Positions 25,215-37,705 of a DNA stretch of 64,000 bases are shown here, piece by piece; the first letter of the stretch is position 1, and each line of letters begins with the position of its first letter. The DNA comes from Myxocyprinus asiaticus (Eukaryota; Chordata; Actinopteri; Cypriniformes; Catostomidae), in contig NC_059347.1 of NCBI RefSeq assembly GCF_019703515.2, forward strand, positions 18,808,001 through 18,872,000, written 5' to 3'. Under the pieces are notes generated by a model that did no database searches, was not told where the DNA came from, and saw only the letters and a program-made list of their open reading frames with translations. A program made the translations under genes and the position numbers.

Positions 25215-25275
<61 letters not shown>
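25215..25275. repeat. (TA)n microsatellite
   Basis: An alternating TA tract of about 60 bp followed by AAT-rich sequence. Confidence 0.92.
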
Positions 25276-25281
<6 letters not shown>

Positions 25282-26424
25282 TTTATTAATAATAATAATA
25301 AAGTTTTTATAATAATGTTTTAATAAACATCCTTTTTTATTTTATGGAAGACATGAAAACATATTCTTAAAAATAATTTGCATTATTACAATGATAATGA
25401 TGATGATTATTATTAATCATTTTTATAATGTCTTTTTTATAATGTCTTTTTTATCAACATTTTTATTTAATGCTATTAATTATAATAACAATTTTCAATA
25501 ATTTTACAATTGATTATTCTTTAGCTCAGATATCATCTAGAAGACCTGACAACTTATTATTATTATAAATAATCATTATTTTTAAATGACGATGACGATG
25601 ATAATAGGTAATAAATGTTTATTTTTAGTTTGTTTAATAAATGTATAATGTATATTAATTTGTAAAATAATTATGTTTAAAAAGTTTATTAAAAATGGTG
25701 AACCAATTTAAAGAATTTAAAATATTTAGAATTAATTTATACATTTTTAATTATTAATTTTCAGATCATCCTTCAGATTCAAGGCTTCATGCATATACTT
25801 TTGTGACAGTGATAAGTTAATCATTATTTGGCCTTAGTGCATGAGAATAAGTCTTCAACTTCATCCATTACACTGATGCAGAAAGACACAAATGAACTAT
25901 CTCATTGCACTAATTCATGAAGCCATCAATAAAGAGCAAATCAGGGGGAAATATAAAAAACTTCATATGTTGATGACAAAAATGATCCCCCTTCACACTG
26001 ACAGGCCCCCCCGCAGTTTGCCCCCCTTCCTTTTCTCCCCGTGTAGCTGTTAAAAGGCATCTGTCATTATGGCCCCACTGAGGGGCAGGCAAGTCCACTC
26101 TACTCTCGGGACCTGCCGTGAAAATCTCCAGCTTCCCCACGGCTGAGCCGAGCTTGACGCAAGTAAATGACAGGGTAGAGCCCCGTTCGGCTGCGCGGCA
26201 TCCAGGGGCATCGCACTCCCGTAACCCTGCAATTAAACCTCTCCTGTAGGAAAGGGAGGGGGCAGTGTCAAAAGAGAGGGACATCACAAAGAGAAAGTAA
26301 ATCAAATTAAAATATAACTGTGAAAATTAAGTTAAAAAAAGCAGGTAGGGATGCACGGATGAGGACAAGACAAATAATTTCAGTTTGATATCTTTTATTT
26401 TTTAATTTATCTTTTTCATGAGTC
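25276..26424. other. AT-rich DNA then a GC-richer island
   Basis: To about 25770 the sequence is extremely AT-rich with ATT/AAT units. From 26030 to 26260 it becomes GC-rich with CCGTTCGGCTGCGCGG and looks non-repetitive. Two overlapping minus-strand open frames there lack domain features. The island may be a conserved regulatory element, but this is inference. Confidence 0.4.
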
Positions 26425-26600
26425 TACCCCAGAAGACAGGTTAAACCAGCCTAAGTTGGTCTTCCAGCCTAGTCAGCTGGCTGGTTTTAGAGGTGTTTTG
26501 AGCACTTCTCAGCAGGCCTGGTAGACCAGCTAAGACATGCTTAAACCAGCTAAGACCAATAAACTAGCTAAATCTAGTTTAGTCTGTTATAGTTTCAGCA
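26425..26600. repeat. Interspersed repeat with CCAGCTAAGAC units
   Basis: Several units resembling ACCAGCTAAGACC occur on both strands (for example CTGGCTGGTTTTAG and TTAAACCAGCTAAGACC). This internally palindromic pattern is common in fish intergenic repeats. Boundaries approximate. Confidence 0.5.
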
Positions 26601-27298
26601 GGGCAGTAACTGTTTTGGGAAGACATGAATTACATCTAGCCTGAATGTTGTAGACAGTTGGCGCACCAAGCGGGATCAAGGAGTGTGTGTGGGTTGTGCG
26701 TTTCAGGCTAAAATACTTCTAAGTGCTGTGTTGGGTTTTAAAGGAGGTGGGGTCGTTGTGTAAGTGCTGTGTGGGTGCTACCGGGTGTACTGAGTTGACT
26801 TTAAAGGGTCTGTGTAAGATGGCATACTGAAGTGGGGAGCAATTCACTGATCCACACCTCCTAAAACATTATATCTTCCATTGTGTCATACAAGCTACTG
26901 ATTCACTTGAAACCAAGCAAGACACAAACAAGTTCTGCACTAGATCGCTCCAAATGGAGGGTCAGCAAACAAGCCAACTGCTCCACTCTGAAGGCCCTGG
27001 GGTCTATAAAGGAGAACAGAGGCTCTCATTAGATCAGAGAGCTAAGAGACAGGCATGAAAAGAGATGCCTGAGGGTCCACCCAGAGGTGTGTGTTTTAAA
27101 ACCCATGGACAAGACTGTGCCACCAGAGCAATAAACCAATAAATCAGGGGCTGGACCTGCAAAATAGACATGAGAATTAATCAGCTGCTCGTCAATCAGT
27201 CAATCAATTAGCAAAGTCTCGATGGCCATTAGATAAGTCAAATCAATAAGTGCCTCGTTAATCATTTAATCACCATTACCGACTGTACTATGTATTGA
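26601..27298. other. Unassigned DNA
   Basis: No exon or repeat boundary recognised. Confidence 0.4.
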
Positions 27299-27834
27299 AG
27301 GACCGATATATTGCAGAGGCCGATAAATCGGACGATTTTTGTTATTTTTAAATGATCACATCAGTCGTTAAATGTTCCCGTTTGGCCGATTAGTTTTAGA
27401 AGCTGCGACTGCACCGAGAATTGCCTTTTTGCATGTGAAGGAGCCGTTATGTAATTGGTCATTAAATGTCATATTCACTGTGTGCTGTATGTACAATAAG
27501 TTTGATTCTGTCTTTTTCTGAGAAAAATGTGTTTACTAATGTGCACATTCCATCCATGGTTACTGGACTTCCTTGCACACTGTTGTAATTTCCTTCTTCC
27601 TTTTAACAATATGTTTAAACATTTTCTTTGTATGTGAAAAAACGGCTAAATTTGTTCCAAACTTTAGCAAAAAATACCATTCTAAAACACACAAAAATCT
27701 TATCTTTTTCTAAGTAGTCTACATTTTTTGCTGAATAAATGTTTATTTAATTTTTAACAAATTATGTACATAATTTACTATCATACTATATTGTGTGATA
27801 TAATATATATCTGCATTTTATTGGTCTATCAGCC
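27299..27834. mobile_element. Possible non-autonomous element with GGACCGATAT ends
   Basis: The left end contains GGACCGATATATTGCAGAGG then CCGATAAATCGG, itself a short palindrome. About 520 bp away TATTGGTCTATCAGCC is roughly its complement. The arms are diverged and the extent is uncertain. No coding capacity. Confidence 0.45.
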
Positions 27835-30385
27835 ACCCTGCTCTCTAAATCCCCTCATCCCCTCCCCTTGGTTGTTCGTTAATTCAATATTATGGATACA
27901 TTTGATTAAATTTGCATTCAGCTAACAATTAGACAGCAGTACTATCAACTCCACTGAACAAATTTTACCACATTTTACTCCATTCACCATAACTGCGCAG
28001 ATTTCCCCCCAAAATCAGCACAGGACAAGCACAAAAAGTAAGTCAATTCCATCTGAGCCAAAGCTTTAGATAAATGTGGACTGGACCACAATAGAAAGTT
28101 GTACAAGTAGTCAGACATTTTCTTTCCCTCTCTGTAACTAAGAAAAATCAGCATGGGCTTTGAAATGAACGTTTAAAGGCGGTTATGGAGAGAGAGGGGT
28201 GAGTAAGGTAAGTGTACCTCATTTAATTGCTCTCTTGGTGGCTTGACTCACTGCGAAAGGGTTCTTTTCAGCCTCTTGTGTGACTGCACAGCAGGGGCTC
28301 CGTAATGGAACAGGTAGAAAAGGCGTTTATCAAATTTGCTTTTATTAGGAAGAGAATTTTAATAGAGTGAGAAAAGGTAGACCCACTGTGGAGAAAGCCA
28401 CCACTCTCGCAGGCCTATCTCGGTAAATTAGGGGCTGCCAATGTCCACCGAGGGCTGTATGGGCTTAGCAGCTGACAGTCACCTGCACAATAGTGAAGAT
28501 CTGGAGACAGACGAAGACCTCTCAGTGCTACCGGGGTGATTTCAGTCTGTTAGGCCCTTAAATGCTAGAGCAAGGCAAATAAACCAACACTTGAGTGACA
28601 AGATCAATGGAAGGATAGATTGTCTCTCACGTAGACATGGATGGCTAGATTCAGAGTGACACAGCACATGACAACACCTGCCATGGCTCTATTCTCTAAA
28701 GCCATCATACGCATGAAAACACGATGACAAATATGACACACTTCCACTTTACCTCTCTCCAGCCAGAGTTCCCCCTTTCAAACTCAATAGACTGCATGTC
28801 ACCGCGCTCACTAGTTATCACTTGTAATGTATTTACCGCATTTATATAAAAAGGAAGGTGCGGACAATAACCTGATGTAGAAAAAGACAAGGAGCCACAG
28901 AGAGAGAGAGAAAGAGAGACACATCAATCTTTTGAGCAATCAGCGGAAAAATGCACTTCACATTTTTCAATTCCTACCTGCCACTCGCTACTCATGCAGC
29001 AGCGGATATGCTTGGCAATTTGCCAATCAGTGTGTTGTGTTGCACAGGGGGAGTCTGTCATGGCCTCTGAGTCACACACACACACACACCGCAAAACAAC
29101 TACCTGTAGTCACATGCACACACACATTCACAAGCTATCATGTCTTCATTGCTTGTCATGTAGAACCAGCAAATAGATAAAAAAAATAAAAAATTCTAGT
29201 CAATAGAAATTATGCATCTTGATTTAAGTTTAGAATTCCAGAATGCCGGAACAAAATATTTGACATAACAGAGCAGTCAGTCAATCGGGTAAGGAGTGAT
29301 ATTCTGAGCTAATTAAAGGGGGGCCAGACATGCATCTGCAGGAGTACACAAACACACACACGGCAGTGCAGAAGTGCATGTGTCTATGATTCAGCCTCCT
29401 AATTTGCCCTCCTCCTGAGAATTAGAGGATCATTTAATAAAGAAAAAGGGGAGGTCGTGGGGGATTGGGGGCTCTATTAAAGTGAGGTGAACTGTGAGGT
29501 ACATAGCCAAGAACACATCAAACACTTCTGTAAAATTCCACAGTACCAAAACACCATATCCAAACTTCCAAAATTGTTTATGCTTTTGGTACACTGATAG
29601 CAATTTCTGTAAATCAGGCAGTATTTTACTGCATTATGAACAGTTTATTACTGTAGAGTGATTACACAGTATGCTACTGTATTTCACAGTTGCATTATGG
29701 GTAAATATATTCTGATTGGTATTAAAATACAGCATTTTTGATTTACTGTAAATACAAATACAGTAAAATTGAGCAAAAAACAAAACAAAAACAAAAACAA
29801 AAAAAGACCAATGACAGGAGACTATTTTTTGCACTGAAAAGGCAGAGAGAAAAAAACCCAAGAATGTAATGGGAGTTTGCGCATATATTTCTTATATTTA
29901 ATTTTCTTATATAATATTTTTTCCTCACATTTATTTATAGTTCTTTAAAAAATCTTTAAGCAATCGATCATTTAATGTTTAAGGAGTTCTCACAATGCAT
30001 TAGGCTCCCTACTTGCCTCAGGCTTCAATGTGTGACCACCAGAGAGCGGATTGATTTTTCTACGTAAACTTCATCTCTCTAAACTTCAACATTTGGAAAT
30101 TGAAAATTTTTGTCAACCAGTATTTGTGTGAAATTAACAGCAAGGACTCCATGCTGGTTCTTGTGAACCACTTTCGGAACGGCAATTTGCGCTTATTTTT
30201 TATTTTTAATGTGTTTGTTTTAAGTGTTTTTCCCTCATCTACACTTCACCGAAAGATTAGTTACTAGATAGTTAGCTAGTGGAGATTTGAATTTGAATCA
30301 CCATGTAATCATAATATTTGATAGCCTACATTTATTATGAGTTTGCTGGGCTTAACGCTAACAAAATGATTCAAAATGCACGTCT
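27835..30385. other. Unassigned DNA with small CA and TTACTGTA repeats
   Basis: No exon recognised. Contains a (CA)n patch at about 29073-29090. A cluster of ACAGTAAAATAC / TATTTTACTG motifs on both strands at 29600-29770 is palindrome-prone and probably an old repeat. The stretch 28380-28560 is compositionally balanced and might be conserved regulatory DNA. Confidence 0.4.
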
Positions 30386-30390
30386 GCGAG

Positions 30391-30802
30391 TGTAATGAAC
30401 TGGCCATGGAGACGGTGTTAGGATCCATGTGCTGGAAGTTTATGAACACAAGCAAACAATCCAAATCGGCAGGCAAATAGAGGTAGTCGTAAAGCAAGCG
30501 GTATAATCCAATAAACCAAAAAGATAGTCCAACAAGGCAAACAAAACAAAGGGGTATCCAAAAGGCAGTAAACCCAGGAAAACAGGCAATGGTCATAACA
30601 TGAAAACAATCAGCAAAGGCAATGGAAAAACACTTGGTAAGGCAAGGTAAACTGGCAATACTTCGCAAATTCAAAATAGAACAGCATGGTATTTATATAG
30701 TTCAAACAGGAAATCACCAAAGAAGAAACGGTACAGAGTTAGTATTCGGGAGAGGGCTCCCTCTTGTGGTTGATAGAAGGGGTAAAAACCTTGGATGTTA
30801 CA
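30391..30802 (-). mobile_element. Solo LTR of an LTR retrotransposon
   Basis: A 412-bp segment starting TGTAATG and ending TGTTACA has the TG...CA termini of an LTR. It is flanked on both sides by GCGAG (30386-30390 and 30803-30807), a perfect 5-bp target duplication. No second LTR or gag-pol sequence is present, so a solo LTR left by LTR-LTR recombination is the simplest reading. The minus orientation is inferred from a TATATAAATA box (30690-30699 on the minus strand), about 100 bp inside the putative 5' end. A 121-residue minus-strand frame across it has no domain. Confidence 0.75.
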
Positions 30803-30807
30803 GCGAG

Positions 30808-33200
30808 CAATCTTGTCTCTTTCTAGAGACCATATATGCTTTTTTAAATTTGCAAAGGGGCACAACTAGGCAAACTTCAGGTTTCCCCCATGTACATTCA
30901 CAACAGCTGCATCAAAACAATCTCAAAATGCTGCCTGCCTTCTGATGCTGTATGCGAAGGTAGGATTAAAATATGGTACTTTTCAAACTGTTCTGAGACC
31001 ATTTTCCTTGAGAGTCCCCTTTATTTTAAGAGGCATCCAGTAGTTCTCTAGCTAGTGTTAGTATTGCTCTTCTTTGTGTACTTTAAGTACCAATACGACA
31101 GTGGTGTTAGACTGCCACCTATCGATGTGGATAAGCACAATCGTCTCTGCTGCTGCCGCCAGCTGGAATGTTATTTGCATCTGGAAAATGTCGAAGTTTG
31201 AGGTAATTTCTAAAGTTATTTATTACTCCTATAATATGATTGCTTTGCCTAAAAACAAATGTCAGAAATCAAGTGAATATGTTTCTACTGTTAAGGACAG
31301 ATTATTATTGTCCCTCATATCAATAATCTTTGGAGACTGTCTACGTTTCACGTTATTTCTGAAGACAGTTATTACCTTTATTAGAGAACTGCTTGGCGTG
31401 AAATAAACCTCAATTATCTAGCAATACAGAATTTTATGGTAAAGGAAAGATTACAATTGTTTTTGAAGATCAAATTTAGCATGTCCATGAATACTGTATT
31501 TGAAGAACTCGTTTTTTTCCAAGAAAACCATCGTCATGGTTTACTCAAAATCCACAACAATCACTGTGCCACGCTACTAAACGAATGAAGACGTATGTCA
31601 TTTCATAGAGGTGGAGGTAGATGGGCCCCCCTTACTATAGCTGTGATAACAAAGAAAATAAAATTACATGCTGCTTTCCGGTTGCGTTTGTAAACACTGC
31701 TGAAAACTGTCCGTTACTAACATACTTTGACTACACATGTAATTTAAATTTTTTTTAAGGGAAACTTTTATGAGTTTTCTGTAAATTCCACTGATAATAT
31801 TTTAAAGAGTGGTCTTAACAATTAAAAATGTTTTACCTGTCCAACAAAAAAGAAGCAACATCAGCATCACAACTCATGTTTTTCTCCATTATCAAATCTT
31901 TCCACCTTGTGTATGCCGTTCCATAGTTTACTTAAATAAGAGGGAGCACCAAAACTGTGCGTTTCTGAAAGAGGGTCAAAAGATGATGTTTTACAAATAT
32001 ATGAATTTTTTTTTTTTTTTTTTGCAAAAAACTTTACTAATATTATGAGTGAACCTCAAGGAGCATATTAAAATAATAAAAAGTCATGTCATGACCTCTT
32101 TAAGCATGAACTTGAAAATATTAAGTAAATTCTTTTTTTGTACTCAATTCAAACATGTAAAAATGAACGCTTTAGCTTATAAGTAAATATTATTTGTGAT
32201 TTTTTTATCTTTACAATGTGTCATCATGTAATAATCCTAAAGTAAGAAGTCAAATGTATTCACTAATTTGAGTTAATTTCACAGATAAATAAAACGGGTA
32301 AATTTTACTTAACTTTTTAAAGCTGGTGCTCCCAGCATGCACCGGGTTGTAAGTTACTGTTTTAACTGAAATGCTTAGATTAAATTTACTGACTCATTTT
32401 AATCAATATTATGTCATGAATTTAAATAGATTTTACATCATTTTATACCATTAAAATGTAGAAAAACTGTGTGCAAAAACTAGCAATAGTGATGACGTGG
32501 TGTGATTTTGACAGATTATCTGAGAAGGAATCCCGGTTTACCAATTTTACATTATTTGCCATTTTTCTTTTTATGCAACAGCACTGAGGCCAAAAAAAAA
32601 AAAACAAAAAAAAAAAAACAACAAAAAAAAAAAAACATATCATCAAATCCCTTTCGATAGCGAAGCGTACAAGGTTAGCACTGATTAGCGTAACGCGGCC
32701 ATTCCATATACGTTCTATGGCTGTACACTGGCGAGGAGACAAGAGGCCGTTCTTTTTTAATGGATGTTTATGGAGGAGATGCTTCACAACGCTGAATAAA
32801 CTGCTTTTGTGAGGAAACAGCTCATCACTTAATGAATGAACTGCTTGTTCACTAATCTACAACATGTTTTACACTAAACCATCCTTTTGGAGTGAACTAT
32901 GTGTGAAGTTTAGTCTGATAAAATTGCTGTTTTATAAGAGAAATCACGGACGATTTTACGACCCCGGAAGGTGTCAGTTTACGGCTCTCCCCTTTCATTT
33001 GTATAGCATCAGCAAACTGTCGTAAAACGCTAGTTGACCGTTACAGCCATAGACATATACAGCCGTTACACGCTCTCCAATGATAAAACCACGAAGGTTG
33101 TTATATACTGTAAGATCTCTGATATCATATCACTATTGTCCCTTCGCTAAGTCCCGCCTTAAATGTGCTTCTGACCAATCCTGTTTTAGCAACTGTTTAC
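30808..33200. other. Unassigned DNA, probably old repeats
   Basis: No host exon recognised. T- and A-rich homopolymer patches lie at about 32009-32024 and 32595-32637. The 32650-33150 region contains CGTAACGCGG and CGTAAAACGC-type motifs and may be an unidentified repeat. Confidence 0.35.
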
Positions 33201-33204
33201 CTGC

Positions 33205-33360
33205 CGCTATTAAAAATAATAATAAATAAATAATAATAAAAAATAAATAAATAAATAAATTGTAAAACACAATACCGGGTCATTTGTAATAGTGATACCG
33301 TTTTTCTTTCTTTCTTTCTTTTTCTTTCTTTCTTTTTTTTCTTTCTTTTTTTTTTTTTAA
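33205..33360. repeat. (AAT)n/(AAAT)n and (TTTC)n microsatellites
   Basis: An AATAAATAA-type tract to about 33260 is followed by TTTCTTTC units at 33304-33355. Confidence 0.85.
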
Positions 33361-33682
33361 ATAATATTTAAATAAGTCTGGAGAAGATCATGTAATGGAT
33401 TAAACTGTGTCAGCCCTCATTCCCAAATGAACATATAACATCTACAACGACACCTACATTTGCTCCAAGGTAAACTAACACTAATAACTGAATTTTATTT
33501 TATTTATGTATTGATTCAAGTCATAGTAATTGCGATAGTAAATCAACAGTTATGAGATGTTATGAGCAGCTCTGTTCAATTGCTGTGTAATTTAACAATT
33601 TCTTTTACAAAAACATAATATAAATATGCATTACAATGTCACTCTTCATACCAGCCCACGTAAAAATATCATCCATTTCGTT

Positions 33683-34646
33683 TAGGGATGTCCTGATACC
33701 ATTTTTTTGAGAACAAGTACAAGGATACCGTTCCCCACCCCCCAAACTCCTTATCAACTGTTTATTTAAATTTTATCATCAAACTTGTTTAAATGAATAA
33801 ATTCATTAAACATTTAATCAAATTAAAATATAACAATTAATTTTCAACAAAATATTGTATTATTTTTGATCAAATTAAGTGCTTATATACAGAACCAAAT
33901 TACAACATTGCAGTTATATTTTGTCAAATAAAGTGCTGCATAACAGAGCATCACATATGTTAGATACTGCTTCAGTATAATAACAATTTACTACTGATTT
34001 ATTATTATTATTAGTAGTAGTATTACAGTAAATATTACATAACTTTACAGTAGTGATATATTTCTGTCATACTTTTTTCCTATAAATGTACCTTTTACTT
34101 TGACAGAGCTTTTATTTTGAAGTGTTTCTGTGTTGTTTTGACCAAGGAGCTCTGATGTTTGACGGCAGATTCCCACTCTGGAAAAGCCGGTCGCTATGTG
34201 ACTCAAAGTGATCTCAAAGTGATTATTAAACCACAAAAGACTGCTATTTAATTAAATAAGTATGTACTCTGTATGTGCCTCACGCTACAACATGAATTTG
34301 CCCTCTGTTTACTGTCATCTGCTACAAACGGAGCGTGCGATGCTCATGATGGTGTTTTCCCTGTATGAGCCAATGAGAAGCTTTATAAGATATGAGCAGC
34401 CGGTGTCTGTTCACATTTAAATTATATGCAAACTATATATTTATCTCATTAAATTGCCGCTTTTGCTGTTAAATAATCTCACTAGGACATAACGTGATTT
34501 TAATTAGTACACTGAATGTTTACATAATGGCATTCATACGTCAAATGGTATCGGTTTTTGGTACATTTTTACAAGGTTGAGTACCAGTGCATGACCGTGG
34601 TATCGGACCCGATAACGAAACCAGTATTGGTATCGGGACATCCCTA
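33683..34646. mobile_element. hAT-like non-autonomous element, possibly a hybrid of two copies
   Basis: The left terminus TAGGGATGTCCTGATACC is complemented at the right by GGTATCGGGACATCCCTA. About 964 bp with no transposase. The flanking octamers do not match each other (left ATTTCGTT, right GACCTTAC). The right octamer is the reverse complement of the octamer outside the fragment at 36473. This points to a composite whose two ends came from different insertions. The superfamily is inferred from the 8-bp flank relationship. Confidence 0.75.
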
Positions 34647-34654
34647 GACCTTAC

Positions 34655-35129
34655 TAAACTAAACCTTAAGCTTAATCCTAACCAATTAAAACCATAAAAG
34701 CTAATGTGACATGAAAAACGCAATTGCTAAAGCAACCACATAATTTTATGTTGCTTATGACTCATTGGTCGACTCGCCTGCTCTTCAGAACCCGCACCTC
34801 GGTCATTTGCATCACATTCACAAGGGAAACACTCCATCAGTCAAGCTACCACGCAATTTGATCACATTTGAACCAGCTTGTAAATGTAGTTTTGTGATGC
34901 AAATGCCTAAATATATTGCCTTAAGCATGCACTATAGAAAAAGTGTTTTTGGTCTGTTCCTCACATAAAGCTATCTCAAAACTTACAATATAGCGTGCAA
35001 GTCGTACGACTATTGTATGTTAATTTTATGGTGCGTTTGCATCCTTTTTTAAGCTTGAAAGCTCCAGTCTTCATTTACTGTAATTGCACGGAATAAAGCG
35101 ACCAATTTATCCTTCAAAATATCTTCTGT
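34655..35129. other. Unassigned DNA between two hAT-like ends
   Basis: No exon recognised. This is part of the 1.8-kb segment proposed to be inverted. Confidence 0.4.
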
Positions 35130-35220
35130 TGTGTTCCATGGAAAAAAGAAAGCCTTACAGGTGTGTTATGAGGGCGAGTAAATGATGACAGAATATTCAT
35201 TTTTGGGTGAACTATTCTTT
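35130..35220. mobile_element. Right-end fragment of GGATAGTTCACCC-family element
   Basis: GGGCGAGTAAATGATGACAG, AATATTCATTTTTGGG and TGAACTATTCTTT match the right terminus of the complete copies. The left part is missing. Confidence 0.75.
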
Positions 35221-36205
35221 GTATCCTGGTTTTTAGTCTGGTTGTTTCTCTTCAGTCTCGCTTGGTGCAAATGAAAATTGTCATTGAGGTTTGGTGCTCC
35301 TCTTCCATTCATAAACAAACACATCAAGGCTCTTTACTGATTGTTCTTGTATTGATAACCGTATGACAATCACATTAACGAGAGTATACGCTTTCATCAG
35401 TCAGTAAATTAACATCTTAATATGGCCGTCTTTATTTTGGCACTCAGCTGCAGATCGTTAGATGGATACACATTGTTTTCTCTACTTTGGAACAAATGCA
35501 AAGAATTTTCCTCTTTCTTTTTCGTCTCGCTGTTCTCCCCTCTATTTGTCTAGAAAATAATCATCCTGGTGTCTCTCTAATGAAAAATAATAAAGGAAAG
35601 TAAAATTTGCCTGCGCGGTTTGCATATTGCATGTGGTGTAATCAAAACAAAAGATAAAATGTGCTGTCAGTAAAACAGAATTTAGATAAGCAAAAAGACA
35701 TTAACGCATCAAGGTAACAGAAAGCAGAGAATTGTTCGCATTGCAAACAAAAACATTAATTACGTTTTTATTTTTTTTACTGCTCCTCCTTGTGCAACAG
35801 TAGAACCCATTCAATGAATCGTCCTTTCAGGCCCGTATGTGTGCCTAACAAATAAAGCGACAGCAATTTCAAAGAATTGTCATTTTAATGAGAGCGATTA
35901 ATTATGGTGGCAAAGGAAATGTTTGCTCTGTATAGCTCACAAACATCAGGTCTCAGGGAAAGGGTGAGTAGGCTTCTCTCTGCTAGACTCCATACAATAT
36001 CAAATATATTCTTATGCTTTATTCACTGGCACAATACGTCTTATACAGTCGCTTAGACAGTCCAACACCATACCGTGTCTGGTGGAGTTGCTGACCTTGC
36101 GTGGAATGATAGAAAAAGCCTCCTTTAAATATTTTATGTATGGCTTATTCAAATCAGGATAAAAATAATTAACATTTAAATGATTGAAGCAATAGGAGAG
36201 ATGAA
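35221..36205. other. Unassigned, possibly conserved non-coding DNA
   Basis: No exon or repeat is recognised. The sequence is compositionally balanced and free of simple repeats from about 35290 to 35990. That would suit conserved regulatory DNA, but nothing here proves it. Confidence 0.35.
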
Positions 36206-36473
36206 AGAAATGCAATGTTGTATTTTGGATTGTGCTGTGAGGTTCTGTATATAAACACTAAATAATACAATATTAAGTTGAAAATTAATTGTTATATTTT
36301 CATTTGATTAAAGTTTTAATGAATTCATTCATTTAAACACAAGTTTGATGATAAAATTTTGATATGGAGTTTAGAAAAAACAGGTATTGGACTCGGTAAC
36401 GGTGAGTACCAAAAATGAAGTATCGGTACTCATACTTGTTCTAAAAAAAAAAAAGGGTATCGGGACATCCCTA
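36206..36473 (-). mobile_element. End fragment of hAT-like element, inverted
   Basis: The minus-strand sequence from 36473 reads TAGGGATGTCCCGATACC and then aligns with the left part of the copy at 33683: ACAAGT near the end, a TTTAAATGAAT block, and TTATATACAGAACC. It stops after about 265 bp and has no second terminus. Outside it lies GTAAGGTC (36474-36481). Confidence 0.8.
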
Positions 36474-36739
36474 GTAAGGTCAGTTTTGTTTATTTAAAAT
36501 AGATATAGCATTAACCTTTAAAAAAAAAACTCACCTGTTTGGGAGAACATTAAACTCGCTTTTTGAAATTTCACCTCGAATCTACATAACATTTAGCAAA
36601 AATGTTTCCACAGTCACGTAATTTTCATGAAATCAGGCTGTACATCTCTCATGAATGCGTAAGACTGCATGAACCAAGAAGAGTTAAGGACTTTTAGTGA
36701 ATAATAAATTATATATCGATCTGTCGTCGCACAAAGTTA

Positions 36740-36876
36740 TGGTATGACTTACACAGCACCTTGATGAATACAGCACACAACTCCATGGAAGAGAGAAAGT
36801 CATGGGGATGTGGAACGACATAATGGTTAGGAAGTGATGAGAGCATCTTCACCTGCGGGTGAACTATTCCTTTAAA
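36740..36876. mobile_element. Right-end fragment of GGATAGTTCACCC-family element
   Basis: It ends GGGTGAACTATTCCTTTAA and contains GTGGAACGACATAATGG, typical of the right half. The left boundary is not defined. Confidence 0.65.
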
Positions 36877-37304
36877 GAAAAGCAACAGTGAGCAATATGC
36901 CATTTTTCGACCTCTGATCTAACATTTTACCTGCAATTACTGAGCTAAATACACTAACATGCTCTTCATATATGTGGTGTAGTGACACGGATCCGCTCTC
37001 AGGGTTGTAAGGGTTCATCACATGTCTCCTCTCGTGGACAACACAGCCTTATGACCTTTTCAGAGGAGCCTCAATAACCTCAGGGCCATAAAGCTAAAGC
37101 TTTAGGACAGGATGGCACATCTAAACCTTCAGGCACAGGGGTTCAAAGTCACCTTTGACCCCAATCCAGGACCAACACTTTTATACAAAAAAGGCGAAGC
37201 ACCAGGCCACACAGGGACTGTATCCGAAAGTTGACAAATGCTGCCTTATCAGGCAGTATAGGAAGGCACCAAGGCAGGTTTGAATCCAGTGTTTAGGTAA
37301 CATC
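36877..37304. other. Unassigned DNA
   Basis: No exon or repeat end recognised. Confidence 0.4.
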
Positions 37305-37705
37305 CTGTCTACTAGTGATGTCAAAATTACCGGTACTTTAGTCGATACTAAAATAAAAAAAGATGTCACGGTACCAGTGTTTCTGCAGTACCGAGCGCCA
37401 ACTCACTTCGGTCCCCACATGCTCCAGACTGACACACGACTGCTTTCAAATGCTCACATTAAAATCTGACCATGTGTGCTCTGTTACTCCCTTTACACTG
37501 AAATGCACAATTAATCAAATTAAAAATCATAATATGTCCAAGTGTGATTATTAAAAGGCAAAAGGCTGCAATCTTAGTTTGCATGAGCTGCGTGCTTTAA
37601 ATGAATGTGTGAAGCTGACTGCTCTTACACTGAAAACTCCACAGACATTGAGAATTATTTGCATTTTATGAGATAAGCAGAGCACCAATGTAGACTATAT
37701 ATTTG

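Noticed and set aside
25910..26305. 131-residue minus-strand frame
   Set aside because: No domain or splice context is recognisable, and an overlapping frame on the same strand is equally open; GC-rich composition explains the length.
30309..30674. 121-residue minus-strand frame with hydrophobic stretches
   Set aside because: It lies almost entirely within the solo LTR and resembles no retroelement or host protein I know.
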